Below, piece after piece: positions 1-7,771 of a stretch of DNA of 33,405 bases (position 1 is the first letter of the stretch; every line of letters starts with the position of its first letter). A program made the position numbers and the translations under genes. The notes beneath the pieces are model-generated. The model saw nothing but the letters and a program-made list of their open reading frames with translations. It was not told the DNA's origin and made no database searches. Source of the DNA: CAYXLI01 sp964464925 (GTDB taxonomy: Bacteria > Acidobacteriota > Terriglobia > Bryobacterales > Bryobacteraceae); NCBI GenBank assembly GCA_964464925.1, contig CAYXLI010000047.1, positions 1 to 33,405 on the forward strand, in the 5' to 3' direction.

Positions 1-2
1 CG

Positions 3-296
3 CCGATTGCGAACCACTTGTGGCAGTCGACCCTGTTCGCCGGTGCCGCCGGTTTACTCGCGCTGGTCTTGCGGGAGAATCGTCCGCGAGTGCGCCACTG
101 GGTGTGGGTTGCAGCGTCCCTCAAGTTTCTTGTGCCGTTTCGCCTGCTGATCGCCATCGGCAATAGCATCGAATGGCGAATGGCTCCAGCAATCGCGCCG
201 AGCGTGTCCGTTGTGATCGGATAGTTCGCTCAGCCGTTTGCCGTCACGATGTTTGTGTTCACAGAAGTGCTGAGTGCAGACGGACTGAACGAGTGA
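3..296 (+). pseudogene. Remnant of an M56 (BlaR1/MecR1-like) peptidase, N-terminal part
   Basis: The frame is open at the left edge and reads PIANHLWQSTLFAGAAGLL, then ENRPRVRHWVWVAASLKFLVPF. This is the typical first-helix region of M56 sensor peptidases: HLWQSTLF, a basic RxRVRHW stretch, then a second hydrophobic helix. An in-frame TAG at 222-224 interrupts it. The same frame continues with FAQPFAVT, which resembles the QPF stretch found further along in these proteins, and reaches a second stop at 294-296. No HExxH protease domain follows, and the next gene runs on the opposite strand, so the protein is truncated by decay. The usual partner, a BlaI-type repressor, would lie left of the window. 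Family membership is inferred from the short N-terminal pattern only. A sequencing error at the TAG would not restore a full gene. Confidence 0.6.
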
Positions 297-437
297 GGAA
301 AACCGGGCCGACTGCGTCACTGCTCACCTGCTGCAAGTCGAGGAGCCGGAAAATCAGTTGTCGCAGCGCTCAGCAGTTAAGAAGTAAATGTCATCTACCA
401 ATCCGTCTCGCGAAAATCAGCGTGGCCAAGATACGAA

Positions 438-462
438 CGCCACCGGGGAGGAACCGGTGGCG
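438..462 (-). terminator. Intrinsic terminator after the PEP-CTERM gene
   Basis: A perfect 9-bp stem (CGCCACCGG / CCGGTGGCG) encloses a 7-base loop. It begins about 26 bases beyond the TAA of the minus-strand gene ending at 489. Read on the minus strand it is followed by the T-rich TTCGTATCTT, which fits Rho-independent termination of that gene. The remaining sequence between 297 and 437 shows no gene I can support. Confidence 0.7.
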
Positions 463-488
463 TCACGCCGGTCAGAATTTGCGGCCGC

Positions 489-1100
489 TTAGTTGCTGCG
501 CCGCAATAGTCCGACTAACAGGAGCGAGAATCCTCCACCCATGAGGGCGAGTGTTCCCGGCTCCGGCACGCCGCCAACGACAACTTGCAGGCTGGCGGTC
601 GGGGGCTCCTCCAGGCTGAAGTAGGTGGAACCACCTCCAGCGGCTATGGGCGTGGAGAAGTTGACGGTTCCGGAACTTGTGTTGGTGATGGAGAAAGTCG
701 AAGTCGGTCCATAGTAGCTCTGCGGATCCGTTCCGGCCTTCTGGCTTGTGGAACAGTAGGAGCTGCCGGTAAATGTGAAGGTGCAAATTCCGTCACCATC
801 CAGGCCGAAGATATTCGTTCCGGTGAGCGTCAGTGAACTGACGGTGATTGAGCTGTTGTTCAGGACGCCGACGAGTGTATCTTCCGACCCGTCATACGGA
901 CTTGCGTCCTTCACTGTTGTTGTCGCGCTGACGACGCTTCCGGTTTGGCTGATCGTGATCAGGACATTGCAGCCGGTAGCAGCGGCATCAGGCGAGTGCG
1001 GGAAGGGTTTTGTCGGTATTCCGCCAGGACAGATCGTTCCCGCCCACGAGGCTGCGGCACCCAGGACCCCAAAAGACAAAGTAAGTAGCAGTTTGTTCAC
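489..1100 (-). CDS. PEP-CTERM sorting domain protein
   Basis: A 203-residue exported protein. I chose the GTG at 1100 because GGAGGG lies directly upstream and the protein then begins VNKLLLTLSFGVLGAAASWA, a good signal peptide. A longer in-frame version from 1142 lacks such a signal. The middle is rich in Ser, Thr and Gly, as expected for a surface beta-sandwich, with four Cys residues, and includes STYFSLEE near residue 165. The C-terminus has the full sorting signal: VPEPGTLAL, a hydrophobic helix, then the basic tail RRSN. PEP-CTERM proteins are processed by an exosortase and go to the cell surface or extracellular matrix. No exosortase gene is in this window. The specific role is unknown. 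A strong terminator follows, and palindromes precede the start. Confidence 0.88.
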   Translation of the reverse strand: MNKLLLTLSFGVLGAAASWAGTICPGGIPTKPFPHSPDAAATGCNVLITISQTGSVVSATTTVKDASPYDGSEDTLVGVLNNSSITVSSLTLTGTNIFGLDGDGICTFTFTGSSYCSTSQKAGTDPQSYYGPTSTFSITNTSSGTVNFSTPIAAGGGSTYFSLEEPPTASLQVVVGGVPEPGTLALMGGGFSLLLVGLLRRSN

Positions 1101-1121
1101 GTTCCCTCCGAATGTCTGTAT

Positions 1122-1135
1122 GTACACCAGTGTAC
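1122..1135. promoter_or_regulatory. Candidate operator upstream of the PEP-CTERM gene
   Basis: GTACAC and GTGTAC form a perfect inverted repeat separated by CA, centred about 28 bases upstream of the GTG start at 1100. The size and symmetry suit a dimeric repressor or activator binding in the promoter or leader. The regulator is not identifiable here. Confidence 0.35.
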
Positions 1136-1248
1136 TTAGCAAGATTCAGGTGTTTACCCTAGACAATCAAGACGGTAACAGTGAGAAATGTCCCTCAAAT
1201 CGCTCAGAATCAGCAGTATTCTTGCAGGGATGTATGATTTAGATCGAA

Positions 1249-1260
1249 CGATAGCTATCG
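1249..1260. repeat. Perfect 12-bp palindrome CGATAGCTATCG
   Basis: A fully self-complementary 12-mer about 150 bases upstream of the PEP-CTERM start and 29 bases past the end of the TPP-enzyme gene. It could be a second regulatory site in the 188-base intergenic stretch or a chance palindrome. No second copy was noticed. Confidence 0.3.
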
Positions 1261-1288
1261 ACCTTACATTTTAGGCCAAAAGACCTAG

Positions 1289-2932
1289 TCAGGGTCGGCC
1301 AGATGTTTTCTTACCTTCGATCTGCCAGTCGGTAAATGGAGACCGTACACCGGGGATGTTGATGTTGATGCAATATGGGCCGGGATAGGCGAGAGCACGA
1401 GTGACAGCGGGGGCCACGTCTTCCATGCGTTCGACGTTTTCCCCGGCGCCCCCGAAGCCTTGCATCACGATGTCATAGCGGGTGCGGCGGAGTTCACAGG
1501 CCACGACAGGAATTCCCTGCGCCTGCTGCAATTCGCGTTCGAGACCCCAGCCTGCATCATTGCCGACGATGATGACCATGGGAAGCTTGTAGCGCACGGC
1601 TGTGTCCATTTCGGCGATGTAGAAGCCGAGCGCGCCGTCGCCTGTGATCATTACGGCCGGCTGATCCGGACGGGCAAGTTTCATCGCGATCGCATTCGGC
1701 AGTGCGGCGCCAATGGTTCCGAGCGGTCCCAGGCGCAACCAGCCGCCAGGCTGCAATGCGGGCACGATGGCGCGGCCCCAGTGGATGAAATCGCCGCCAT
1801 CCCAGGAGATCTGGGCGTTGTCCGGCAGAGCTCGCAGGATCTCCCGGTATATCGCGGCAGGATGCATCGGTCCGTCGATCCGCAGAGCAGCGCGCCACTC
1901 CTGCCTGAGCTGATCGAGGCGTCGCAGCCAAGGTAGCCTCGGCCAGTTGCCCGCGATGGCGCTCAGAGCGGAGAGTGTCTTCTTCACGTCTGCGTGAATG
2001 GCAACTGCGAGCGTGCGGTTCAGTCCGAGCTCCTGGGGGTGAATATCGACTTGAATGACCTTTGCGGCCGGCTGCAGAACACGAGGGCCGCCGAGCCCGA
2101 GCCGGTAGTCGATCCGTTTCCCGAGCACGAGCACGCCATCCGTTTCCTGGAGCGCCGTTCGGGCCGCGCGGTTCAAGGACGGGTCCGCATAGCCGAAGCA
2201 AAGGGGATGATCGTCACGCACGACACCGCGGGCCATGGTGATGGTGTAGAGAGGAAGGTTTGTCTGTTCGATAAAGGCCTGCAACTCCGGACCAGCATCG
2301 GCCCACCAGACGCCGCTTCCCGCGACGACCACCGGGCGCTTGGCCGCACGCAGAAGGCCGATGGCCTGTTGCACGGCGGCCGGATCAGGCGAAGGCGGCT
2401 CAGGTGTTTCCGCACTCAGGCGCGCTTCCGCCGCCTGACCTTGGAAAGCATCGATGGGGATGGTGATATGCACGGGGCCTTGCCGTCCAGAACCCGCTTC
2501 CCGATACGCGCGTGCCAGGTAGGGCGCGATCTGCGATGGCGAGTTCGCCTCGGCAGCCCACTTTACGACGGGCCTGGCCATGCTGACCTGATCGATATCC
2601 TGGAAGGCTCCGCGGTTTGCGACCGTGCCTGCGCGGGAACCGCTGACTGCGATGAGAGGACTGCAGGCGAGGTATGCCGTGGCAATTCCCGTGAGCGCAT
2701 TTGTATGGCCGGGACCGCCAGTGACCAAGGCGACGGCCGGCTTACGTGTCATGCGCGCGTATGCGTCGGCGGCATGAGTAACTCCGGACTCATGCCGCAT
2801 GTCGATGACGCGGATTCCCACGCGGGCCAGCTCGGCCAGGACTTCATTCAGATGATCGCCTACCAGTGTGAATACGCGATCGATTCCGAGTTGGACCAGA
2901 CTACTGGCGAAGAGCTGCGCTCCCGTGGGCAT
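1289..2932 (-). CDS. Thiamine pyrophosphate-dependent enzyme (acetolactate synthase / oxalyl-CoA decarboxylase-like)
   Basis: A 547-residue, full-length member of the TPP-dependent decarboxylase/synthase family, probably cytoplasmic. The N-terminal Pyr domain (about 1-165) contains RHESGVTHAADAYAR with the cofactor-activating Glu48 and the TGGPGHTN loop. A central domain (about 185-325) ends in the typical VIQVDIHPQELG stretch. The C-terminal PP domain carries the TPP/Mg motif GDG at 431-433 through Asn458-Asp459. The family condenses or decarboxylates 2-oxo acids or 2-hydroxyacyl/oxalyl-CoA. The pattern looks closer to the ILVB-like/2-hydroxyacyl-CoA lyase-like group than to biosynthetic IlvB, and no IlvN small subunit is adjacent. 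The substrate cannot be read from sequence. It starts 31 bases after the TonB-receptor stop, so the two may be cotranscribed. Confidence 0.85.
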   Translation of the reverse strand: MPTGAQLFASSLVQLGIDRVFTLVGDHLNEVLAELARVGIRVIDMRHESGVTHAADAYARMTRKPAVALVTGGPGHTNALTGIATAYLACSPLIAVSGSRAGTVANRGAFQDIDQVSMARPVVKWAAEANSPSQIAPYLARAYREAGSGRQGPVHITIPIDAFQGQAAEARLSAETPEPPSPDPAAVQQAIGLLRAAKRPVVVAGSGVWWADAGPELQAFIEQTNLPLYTITMARGVVRDDHPLCFGYADPSLNRAARTALQETDGVLVLGKRIDYRLGLGGPRVLQPAAKVIQVDIHPQELGLNRTLAVAIHADVKKTLSALSAIAGNWPRLPWLRRLDQLRQEWRAALRIDGPMHPAAIYREILRALPDNAQISWDGGDFIHWGRAIVPALQPGGWLRLGPLGTIGAALPNAIAMKLARPDQPAVMITGDGALGFYIAEMDTAVRYKLPMVIIVGNDAGWGLERELQQAQGIPVVACELRRTRYDIVMQGFGGAGENVERMEDVAPAVTRALAYPGPYCININIPGVRSPFTDWQIEGKKTSGRP

Positions 2933-2963
2933 CCGTCCATGATATTCGGGAGCGCAGGAAGAA

Positions 2964-5900
2964 TCAGAACGCTAAACGCAATCCGAACCGCATGATGCGT
3001 TCGGCGACGTCGCGTCCATACGAGTTCGTCCCCGTGATTTCGAAGACGCCCGTGCGGAACGTTCCGTCCGGATTCAACTGGAGGCTGTTGATACCGCCGC
3101 TCGGATTATTGAATTTCGGCGTGTTCGTCCAATTGAATGCTTCGGCCCGGAACTCCAGGTTGACGCGTTCGGTGATAGCAAAGCGGCGGAACAGGCCGAT
3201 GTCGGAATTGAAGGCGCCGGGTCCGCGCAGGCTGTTGAAGCCGGCGGTGCCGAAACGGGCTTCGGTGACTCGGGCGAAGGCGGTCCAGTCGAAGTAAGGC
3301 TGACCGGGTCCGATTCCGCCGAGTTTCTTCACATCTGGCTTCACCTGGTCAGCACGTTGATCATTGTTCGGCATGCGCAGGGATCCACCGTCGGAGGTTA
3401 CGCTGAAGGGCGTTCCACTGAAGATGCTGGTGAGGGTGTTGAGCTGCCAGCCGCTCACGACAGCGCTAACTGCCTTGTTATTCGTATCCCAATGGCGGCC
3501 ACGCCCGAACGGCAGTTCGAAGATGGCGTTCAGTTGAAAATTGTGGGTCCGGTCGGAGTTGAGCACGGTGCGGTTGAGGCTGAGGTAATTCAGGGCCTTG
3601 ATGCGGGGGCCGCCGTTGTTCTCTTCCTCACAACAGAGGCCGATGACCTTCGACCAGGTGTAAGCAGCGCCGAGTTGAATGCCGTTTGAGAAGCGGCGGT
3701 TCAACTGAGTCTGCAGCGAGTGATAGGTGGAGTAGGAGACGGAATCGACCAGACTGGTTCCGGCGGTTCTGCCGAACCTGGCAAAGAAAGGCTGGCCGGC
3801 CCGATCGAGTCCGGGGACCTGGCCTGCGTTGAGATCGAGGACTCCTGGGGTGTGCACGGCGCGATTGGCGACGTAGCCGACCTGGCCGGTGAAGTTTCCG
3901 GGCAACTGGCGCTCGACGGTCGCGTTCCAGGTAAGGATGTAGCCGCGGGTGAACTTATCGGACGTGGTGGTGACGGCATAGTTGCCGGGGACCGGAATCA
4001 CGCCATTATCCAAAGACGGCACGGGAACGTTCGGCAAGCCCTGGCGAAGCGTGGTGGCGTAGCCGAGCGACGCGGGAGCCGCGATGTTCAGGGCGGCGAG
4101 CACAGGGTAGTTGGTGCGAAGGGGCCGGGCGAGATTCCACGGATCCCAATTGATGCCGAACCCGCTGCGGAGAACTGTTTTCTCGTTGGCGCGATAGGCG
4201 ATGCCGAGGCGCGGCGAGAAGTACCACTTGCCGACCTCCGTGCCGCAGTCTTTGGGCACTTTGCCGATTCCGCAGATGAGCATCTGATTGGTATTGAAAT
4301 CGTAGCGCTCCATGCCCCGGTCTCCGCGCGCGGGCATGGGGAAATACTCATAGCGCGTACCGTAGCTGAGTGTGAGATTGCGCGTGGCCTGCCACTGATC
4401 ACGGATATAGAAGCTGTACATCGAGGTACGCGTGGTGTACTCATCCGGGACCTGGAGCAATCGTCCGCCATCGGTGACGTAACCGAGCAGGAAGGTTGCC
4501 ATGGAGTTGTATTGGCTGCCCTGGCTGGTGGTGACCTGGCCGGAAGAGTTGACACTCGATAGTTGTGTTGGTCCCTGGCCGAAATTGAAACGGCCTGCGG
4601 CGTTGGCACTGCCAGCGCTGGGGAACTCCGGCTGGGTATGGTTCAGAGCGAGCCGGTAGATATCGAAGCCGAAACGGATGTTGTGAGTGCCTTTGGTCCA
4701 GTTGACGTTGGCGACGTATTGATGCTGCGGGTCGTGACGGAAGTACGGCAGAACCGTGTCCGAATTCCCGAACGCCTCAAAGCCGCTGATGCCGAAGCCC
4801 GCGTTGCCGGATTCGAAGCGGCGCGTACCGTTGGTTCCGGGGATTCCGTAGACATCGCGCGCGATGTTCTGGCCGAGGCCAGGCTGCTCGACGTTGGTGT
4901 CCATGAGCGTGTAGCCGTAATAGGCGTCGACTAGTAAAGTCGGCCGGATCACGTAGGTCGTGGCAACGGTGCCGCTCCAGGTTCCGCCGAATCCGCTACC
5001 GGCATTGCTGTTGCCGTTGATGCCGGCGCCTCCGCCAGCGGTGCCGAAGATGGTCTGGTTGAAGGTATTGAAATCGAGCCAGCTCAGGCGCGCGAACGCG
5101 GTCCACTTGTCGGAGATATTGAAGTTGACCTTGCTGTCGACGGTCTTGCGATCGAAGTTGAACGGGGCACCCGCATAGTAGTTGTTGGTGAGCAGCGCGG
5201 TGTTGACGTTCGGCAGGGGGACCAGGTCGTTGAGCAGCCTGCGGGCCAGCGGATCAATGCGGCTCTCCGGAATGATGTTGCCAGGGAAGGCAGTGCGGCC
5301 CGTACCGTCGGGGTTACCTGTTGCAGGATCGTACACGACGGTGTTCGATGCGCTCAAGTCGCCGCGGCGCATTGCGGCAGTAGGAATGGTGACCAATCTT
5401 CCAGCAAAGCGCCGGTCGGTTGTTCCTTCGTAACTGCCGAAGAAAAAGATTTTGTTCTTGATGACGGGACCGCCAAGACGGCCGCCGTTCTGGTTGTAAA
5501 CGAACTTCGGAACGCTTTGGCCGGACGGTTGGAAGTAGGGGCGCGATTGGCTCCAGTTGCCCTGGTGATACCAGAAGCCAGCTCCGTGCAGTTCGTTCGA
5601 GCCGGAGCGGATCTGCACTGTGACGGCAGCGCCACCTGCGAGACCTTGCTCGGCATCGAAACTATTGGTGACAATGTTGACGGTCTCGATGGATTCGAGC
5701 GCAGGCACGTACGATGCGATGTGCGGCAGCCAGACATTGGTGGCGCTCGCTCCATCGATTCGCGTGTTGTTCGCCGCGCGATTCACGCCATTGGTATTCC
5801 AGGACATGGACCGGGAAGGATTCGAGGGAATGGAATGGGGCGTGCTCGGGGGTGTGATGCCGGGAATGGTGATGAAAAGCGCCTGATAGTTGCGCTGGCC

Positions 5901-6350
5901 GGGCACGGGAACATCGGTGAGAGTTTTTGTGGTGATTTCGGCCCGGACTTCAGCACGGTCGGTTTGGAGGGTCTGGGCCTGGGCGGAAACTTCCACGGTT
6001 TCCGAGACGTTTCCGACTTGCATCGTGAAGTCGACGCGGGCCACCGTATTGATGGTTACTCCCACACTTCCCTCCGCCATCGGGCGGAAGCCTTCTTTGG
6101 TGGCCTTCACCTCATAGGTGCCGCTTTGTACGTTAGGCAGACTGAATCCACCCTCATCGTTCGTGACAGCGGTTCGAACCTGGCTGGTTTCTTTACTAGT
6201 GATTGTGATTGTGGCGCCTGGAACGGCTGCGCCCGATTGGTCGCGCACGCTTCCAACGATTGAGCCATACAGCACCTGCGCCCAACTGGATACCGGAGCG
6301 CTGAGAACAAGCAGCAGCAACAAAGACGCACGAAAGAATGTATTAGACAT
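2964..6350 (-). CDS. Oar-like TonB-dependent receptor with carboxypeptidase-regulatory-like domain
   Basis: A 1128-residue outer-membrane protein. The ATG at 6350 is preceded at good spacing by AGGGAG and opens a clean signal peptide ending in SSWAQ (residues 21-25). A longer frame upstream has no signal and looks spurious. Residues about 28-118 form a carboxypeptidase-regulatory-like beta-sandwich (GSIVGSVRDQSGAAVPGATI, NDEGGFSLPNV). A plug-like region follows (about 120-270: IDGASATNVW, GGAAVTVQIRSGSNELHG), then a long beta-barrel with Tyr/Trp/Asn-rich strands. The last residue is Phe, as expected for Bam-assembled barrels. Acidobacteria carry many such proteins, thought to import large or scarce substrates or to anchor the envelope; the ligand is unknown. 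The TPP enzyme directly downstream may act on what is imported, but that is inference. Confidence 0.93.
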   Translation of the reverse strand: MSNTFFRASLLLLLVLSAPVSSWAQVLYGSIVGSVRDQSGAAVPGATITITSKETSQVRTAVTNDEGGFSLPNVQSGTYEVKATKEGFRPMAEGSVGVTINTVARVDFTMQVGNVSETVEVSAQAQTLQTDRAEVRAEITTKTLTDVPVPGQRNYQALFITIPGITPPSTPHSIPSNPSRSMSWNTNGVNRAANNTRIDGASATNVWLPHIASYVPALESIETVNIVTNSFDAEQGLAGGAAVTVQIRSGSNELHGAGFWYHQGNWSQSRPYFQPSGQSVPKFVYNQNGGRLGGPVIKNKIFFFGSYEGTTDRRFAGRLVTIPTAAMRRGDLSASNTVVYDPATGNPDGTGRTAFPGNIIPESRIDPLARRLLNDLVPLPNVNTALLTNNYYAGAPFNFDRKTVDSKVNFNISDKWTAFARLSWLDFNTFNQTIFGTAGGGAGINGNSNAGSGFGGTWSGTVATTYVIRPTLLVDAYYGYTLMDTNVEQPGLGQNIARDVYGIPGTNGTRRFESGNAGFGISGFEAFGNSDTVLPYFRHDPQHQYVANVNWTKGTHNIRFGFDIYRLALNHTQPEFPSAGSANAAGRFNFGQGPTQLSSVNSSGQVTTSQGSQYNSMATFLLGYVTDGGRLLQVPDEYTTRTSMYSFYIRDQWQATRNLTLSYGTRYEYFPMPARGDRGMERYDFNTNQMLICGIGKVPKDCGTEVGKWYFSPRLGIAYRANEKTVLRSGFGINWDPWNLARPLRTNYPVLAALNIAAPASLGYATTLRQGLPNVPVPSLDNGVIPVPGNYAVTTTSDKFTRGYILTWNATVERQLPGNFTGQVGYVANRAVHTPGVLDLNAGQVPGLDRAGQPFFARFGRTAGTSLVDSVSYSTYHSLQTQLNRRFSNGIQLGAAYTWSKVIGLCCEEENNGGPRIKALNYLSLNRTVLNSDRTHNFQLNAIFELPFGRGRHWDTNNKAVSAVVSGWQLNTLTSIFSGTPFSVTSDGGSLRMPNNDQRADQVKPDVKKLGGIGPGQPYFDWTAFARVTEARFGTAGFNSLRGPGAFNSDIGLFRRFAITERVNLEFRAEAFNWTNTPKFNNPSGGINSLQLNPDGTFRTGVFEITGTNSYGRDVAERIMRFGLRLAF

Positions 6351-6432
6351 GAAGCACTTCTCCCTACCTTGAGTTGATCGATAGACTCCCGTTGCGTCCC
6401 AAACATTACAACGAGGTTTTCCGCGTACCAAG

Positions 6433-6469
6433 ATTGTATGTGAAAACGGCATACGCTTGCAGAGATAAT
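6433..6469. promoter_or_regulatory. Divergent promoter region between the TonB receptor and dctA
   Basis: The 125 bases between the two divergent starts hold near-consensus -10 elements for both directions. On the minus strand TACAAT lies at 6438-6433, giving a leader of roughly 75 bases for the receptor. On the plus strand GATAAT lies at 6464-6469, only a few bases before the GTG of dctA. No convincing -35 box is visible for either. Both calls are tentative. Confidence 0.3.
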
Positions 6470-6475
6470 CGTGTC

Positions 6476-7771
6476 GTGAGCCGTTCCATCTTTCGGTCGC
6501 TGTACTTTCAAGTGCTGGTGGCCATCAGCATCGGTGTGGTGCTTGGGATCGTTTCCCCATCAACGGGCGCTGCCATGAAACCGCTCGGCGACGGGTTTAT
6601 CAAGCTGATCAAGATGATCATCGCGCCGGTCATCTTCACCACTGTTGTACTTGGCATCGCCGGGACAAAGGACTTGAAGAAAGTGGGCAAGACGGGCGGG
6701 CTGGCGCTGCTCTATTTCGAAGTGGTCAGCACGTTTGCGCTGATTCTGGGCCTGGTGATTGTCAACGTGATCCAGCCGGGCGCGGGAATGAATGTGGACG
6801 TGAAGACGCTGGACGCGGGCGCGGTGGCGGCGTATGCCGGGCCGGGCAAGATGCACAGCGTGGCGGATTTCCTGCTCGGCATTATTCCGACGACGCTGGT
6901 GGATGCGTTTGCGAAAGGCGAGATTCTGCAAGTGTTGTTGATTGCGCTGTTAGTAGGGGTCGCGCTGCAGCACCTGGGCTCGCACGAGAACCTGATTTTC
7001 CGGATCATCGAAAACTTCTCGGCAGTCCTTTTTGAGATCGTGAAAATGATCATGCGCGTTGCCCCGCTCGGCGCGTTCGGTGCGATGGCCTTCACGGTAG
7101 GCGCATATGGGTGGAGAAGCCTGCTGTCACTGGCAGGCCTGATGGGCACGTTTTACCTGACGTGCGTGGCGTTTATCTTCCTGGTTCTTGGAACCATTGC
7201 GCGGCTGCACGGGTTCAGCATTTTCCGGTTCCTCCGCTACATCAAGGAAGAAATTCTGATTGTGCTGGGCACTTCCTCTTCAGAAGCCGCGCTGCCGCGC
7301 ATGATGGCAAAGATGGAAAGCCTGGGGGCGGGGCGGTCAACGGTGGGGTTGGTGATTCCGACGGGCTATTCGTTCAATCTAGACGGCACTTCGATTTACC
7401 TGACGATGGCTGCCATCTTCATTGCGCAGGCTACGAATTCGCCGATGACGTGGCTGCAACAAGTCACACTTCTAATGGTGTTGCTGTTGACATCGAAAGG
7501 CGCGGCGGGTGTGACGGGCAGCGGGTTTGTTGTGCTCGCTGCCACTCTGTCGGCAGTGGGACACGTACCAGTGGGAGGACTCGCGCTGATTCTGGGGATC
7601 GACCGTTTCATGTCCGAGGCACGCGCGATCACGAACGTAATCGGCAACGGAGTTGCTACGATCGTCATCGCGCAGTGGACGGGTGATCTCGATAGGGAGA
7701 CGCTGCATCGGAGGCTCCACGGGACGTCGCCCACGGAGCCCGTGAAAACTGAAACCGTAGAGCGCTACTAG
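6476..7771 (+). CDS. dctA: C4-dicarboxylate:cation symporter, DctA type
   Basis: Starting at GTG 6476 the protein has 431 residues, close to the roughly 430 of DctA, and begins VSRSIFRSLYFQVLVA, which matches the usual DctA N-terminus. The upstream in-frame extension to 6374 has no similarity to the family. Hallmarks of the dicarboxylate/amino acid:cation symporter family are present: MKPLGDGFIKLIKMIIAPVI early on, the re-entrant Ser-rich loop GTSSSEAALPRM, and GYSFNLDGTSIYLTMA followed by SSKGAAGVTGSGF-like and LILGIDRFMSEARAITN-like segments (here TSKGAAGVTGSG). It should sit in the inner membrane and take up succinate, fumarate and malate with cations. No Shine-Dalgarno is obvious. No dctBD-type sensor pair is adjacent. 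Its stop overlaps the convergent oxidoreductase gene by four bases. Confidence 0.95.
   Translation: MSRSIFRSLYFQVLVAISIGVVLGIVSPSTGAAMKPLGDGFIKLIKMIIAPVIFTTVVLGIAGTKDLKKVGKTGGLALLYFEVVSTFALILGLVIVNVIQPGAGMNVDVKTLDAGAVAAYAGPGKMHSVADFLLGIIPTTLVDAFAKGEILQVLLIALLVGVALQHLGSHENLIFRIIENFSAVLFEIVKMIMRVAPLGAFGAMAFTVGAYGWRSLLSLAGLMGTFYLTCVAFIFLVLGTIARLHGFSIFRFLRYIKEEILIVLGTSSSEAALPRMMAKMESLGAGRSTVGLVIPTGYSFNLDGTSIYLTMAAIFIAQATNSPMTWLQQVTLLMVLLLTSKGAAGVTGSGFVVLAATLSAVGHVPVGGLALILGIDRFMSEARAITNVIGNGVATIVIAQWTGDLDRETLHRRLHGTSPTEPVKTETVERY

Noticed and set aside
1994..2995. A 333-codon open frame on the plus strand
   Set aside because: It lies wholly antisense to the TPP-enzyme gene, whose motifs are complete, and its protein resembles no family.
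3720..4562. A 280-codon open frame on the plus strand, and a similar one at 5517-6263
   Set aside because: Both are antisense shadows of the TonB-receptor gene in GC-rich sequence; no signal, domain or ribosome site.
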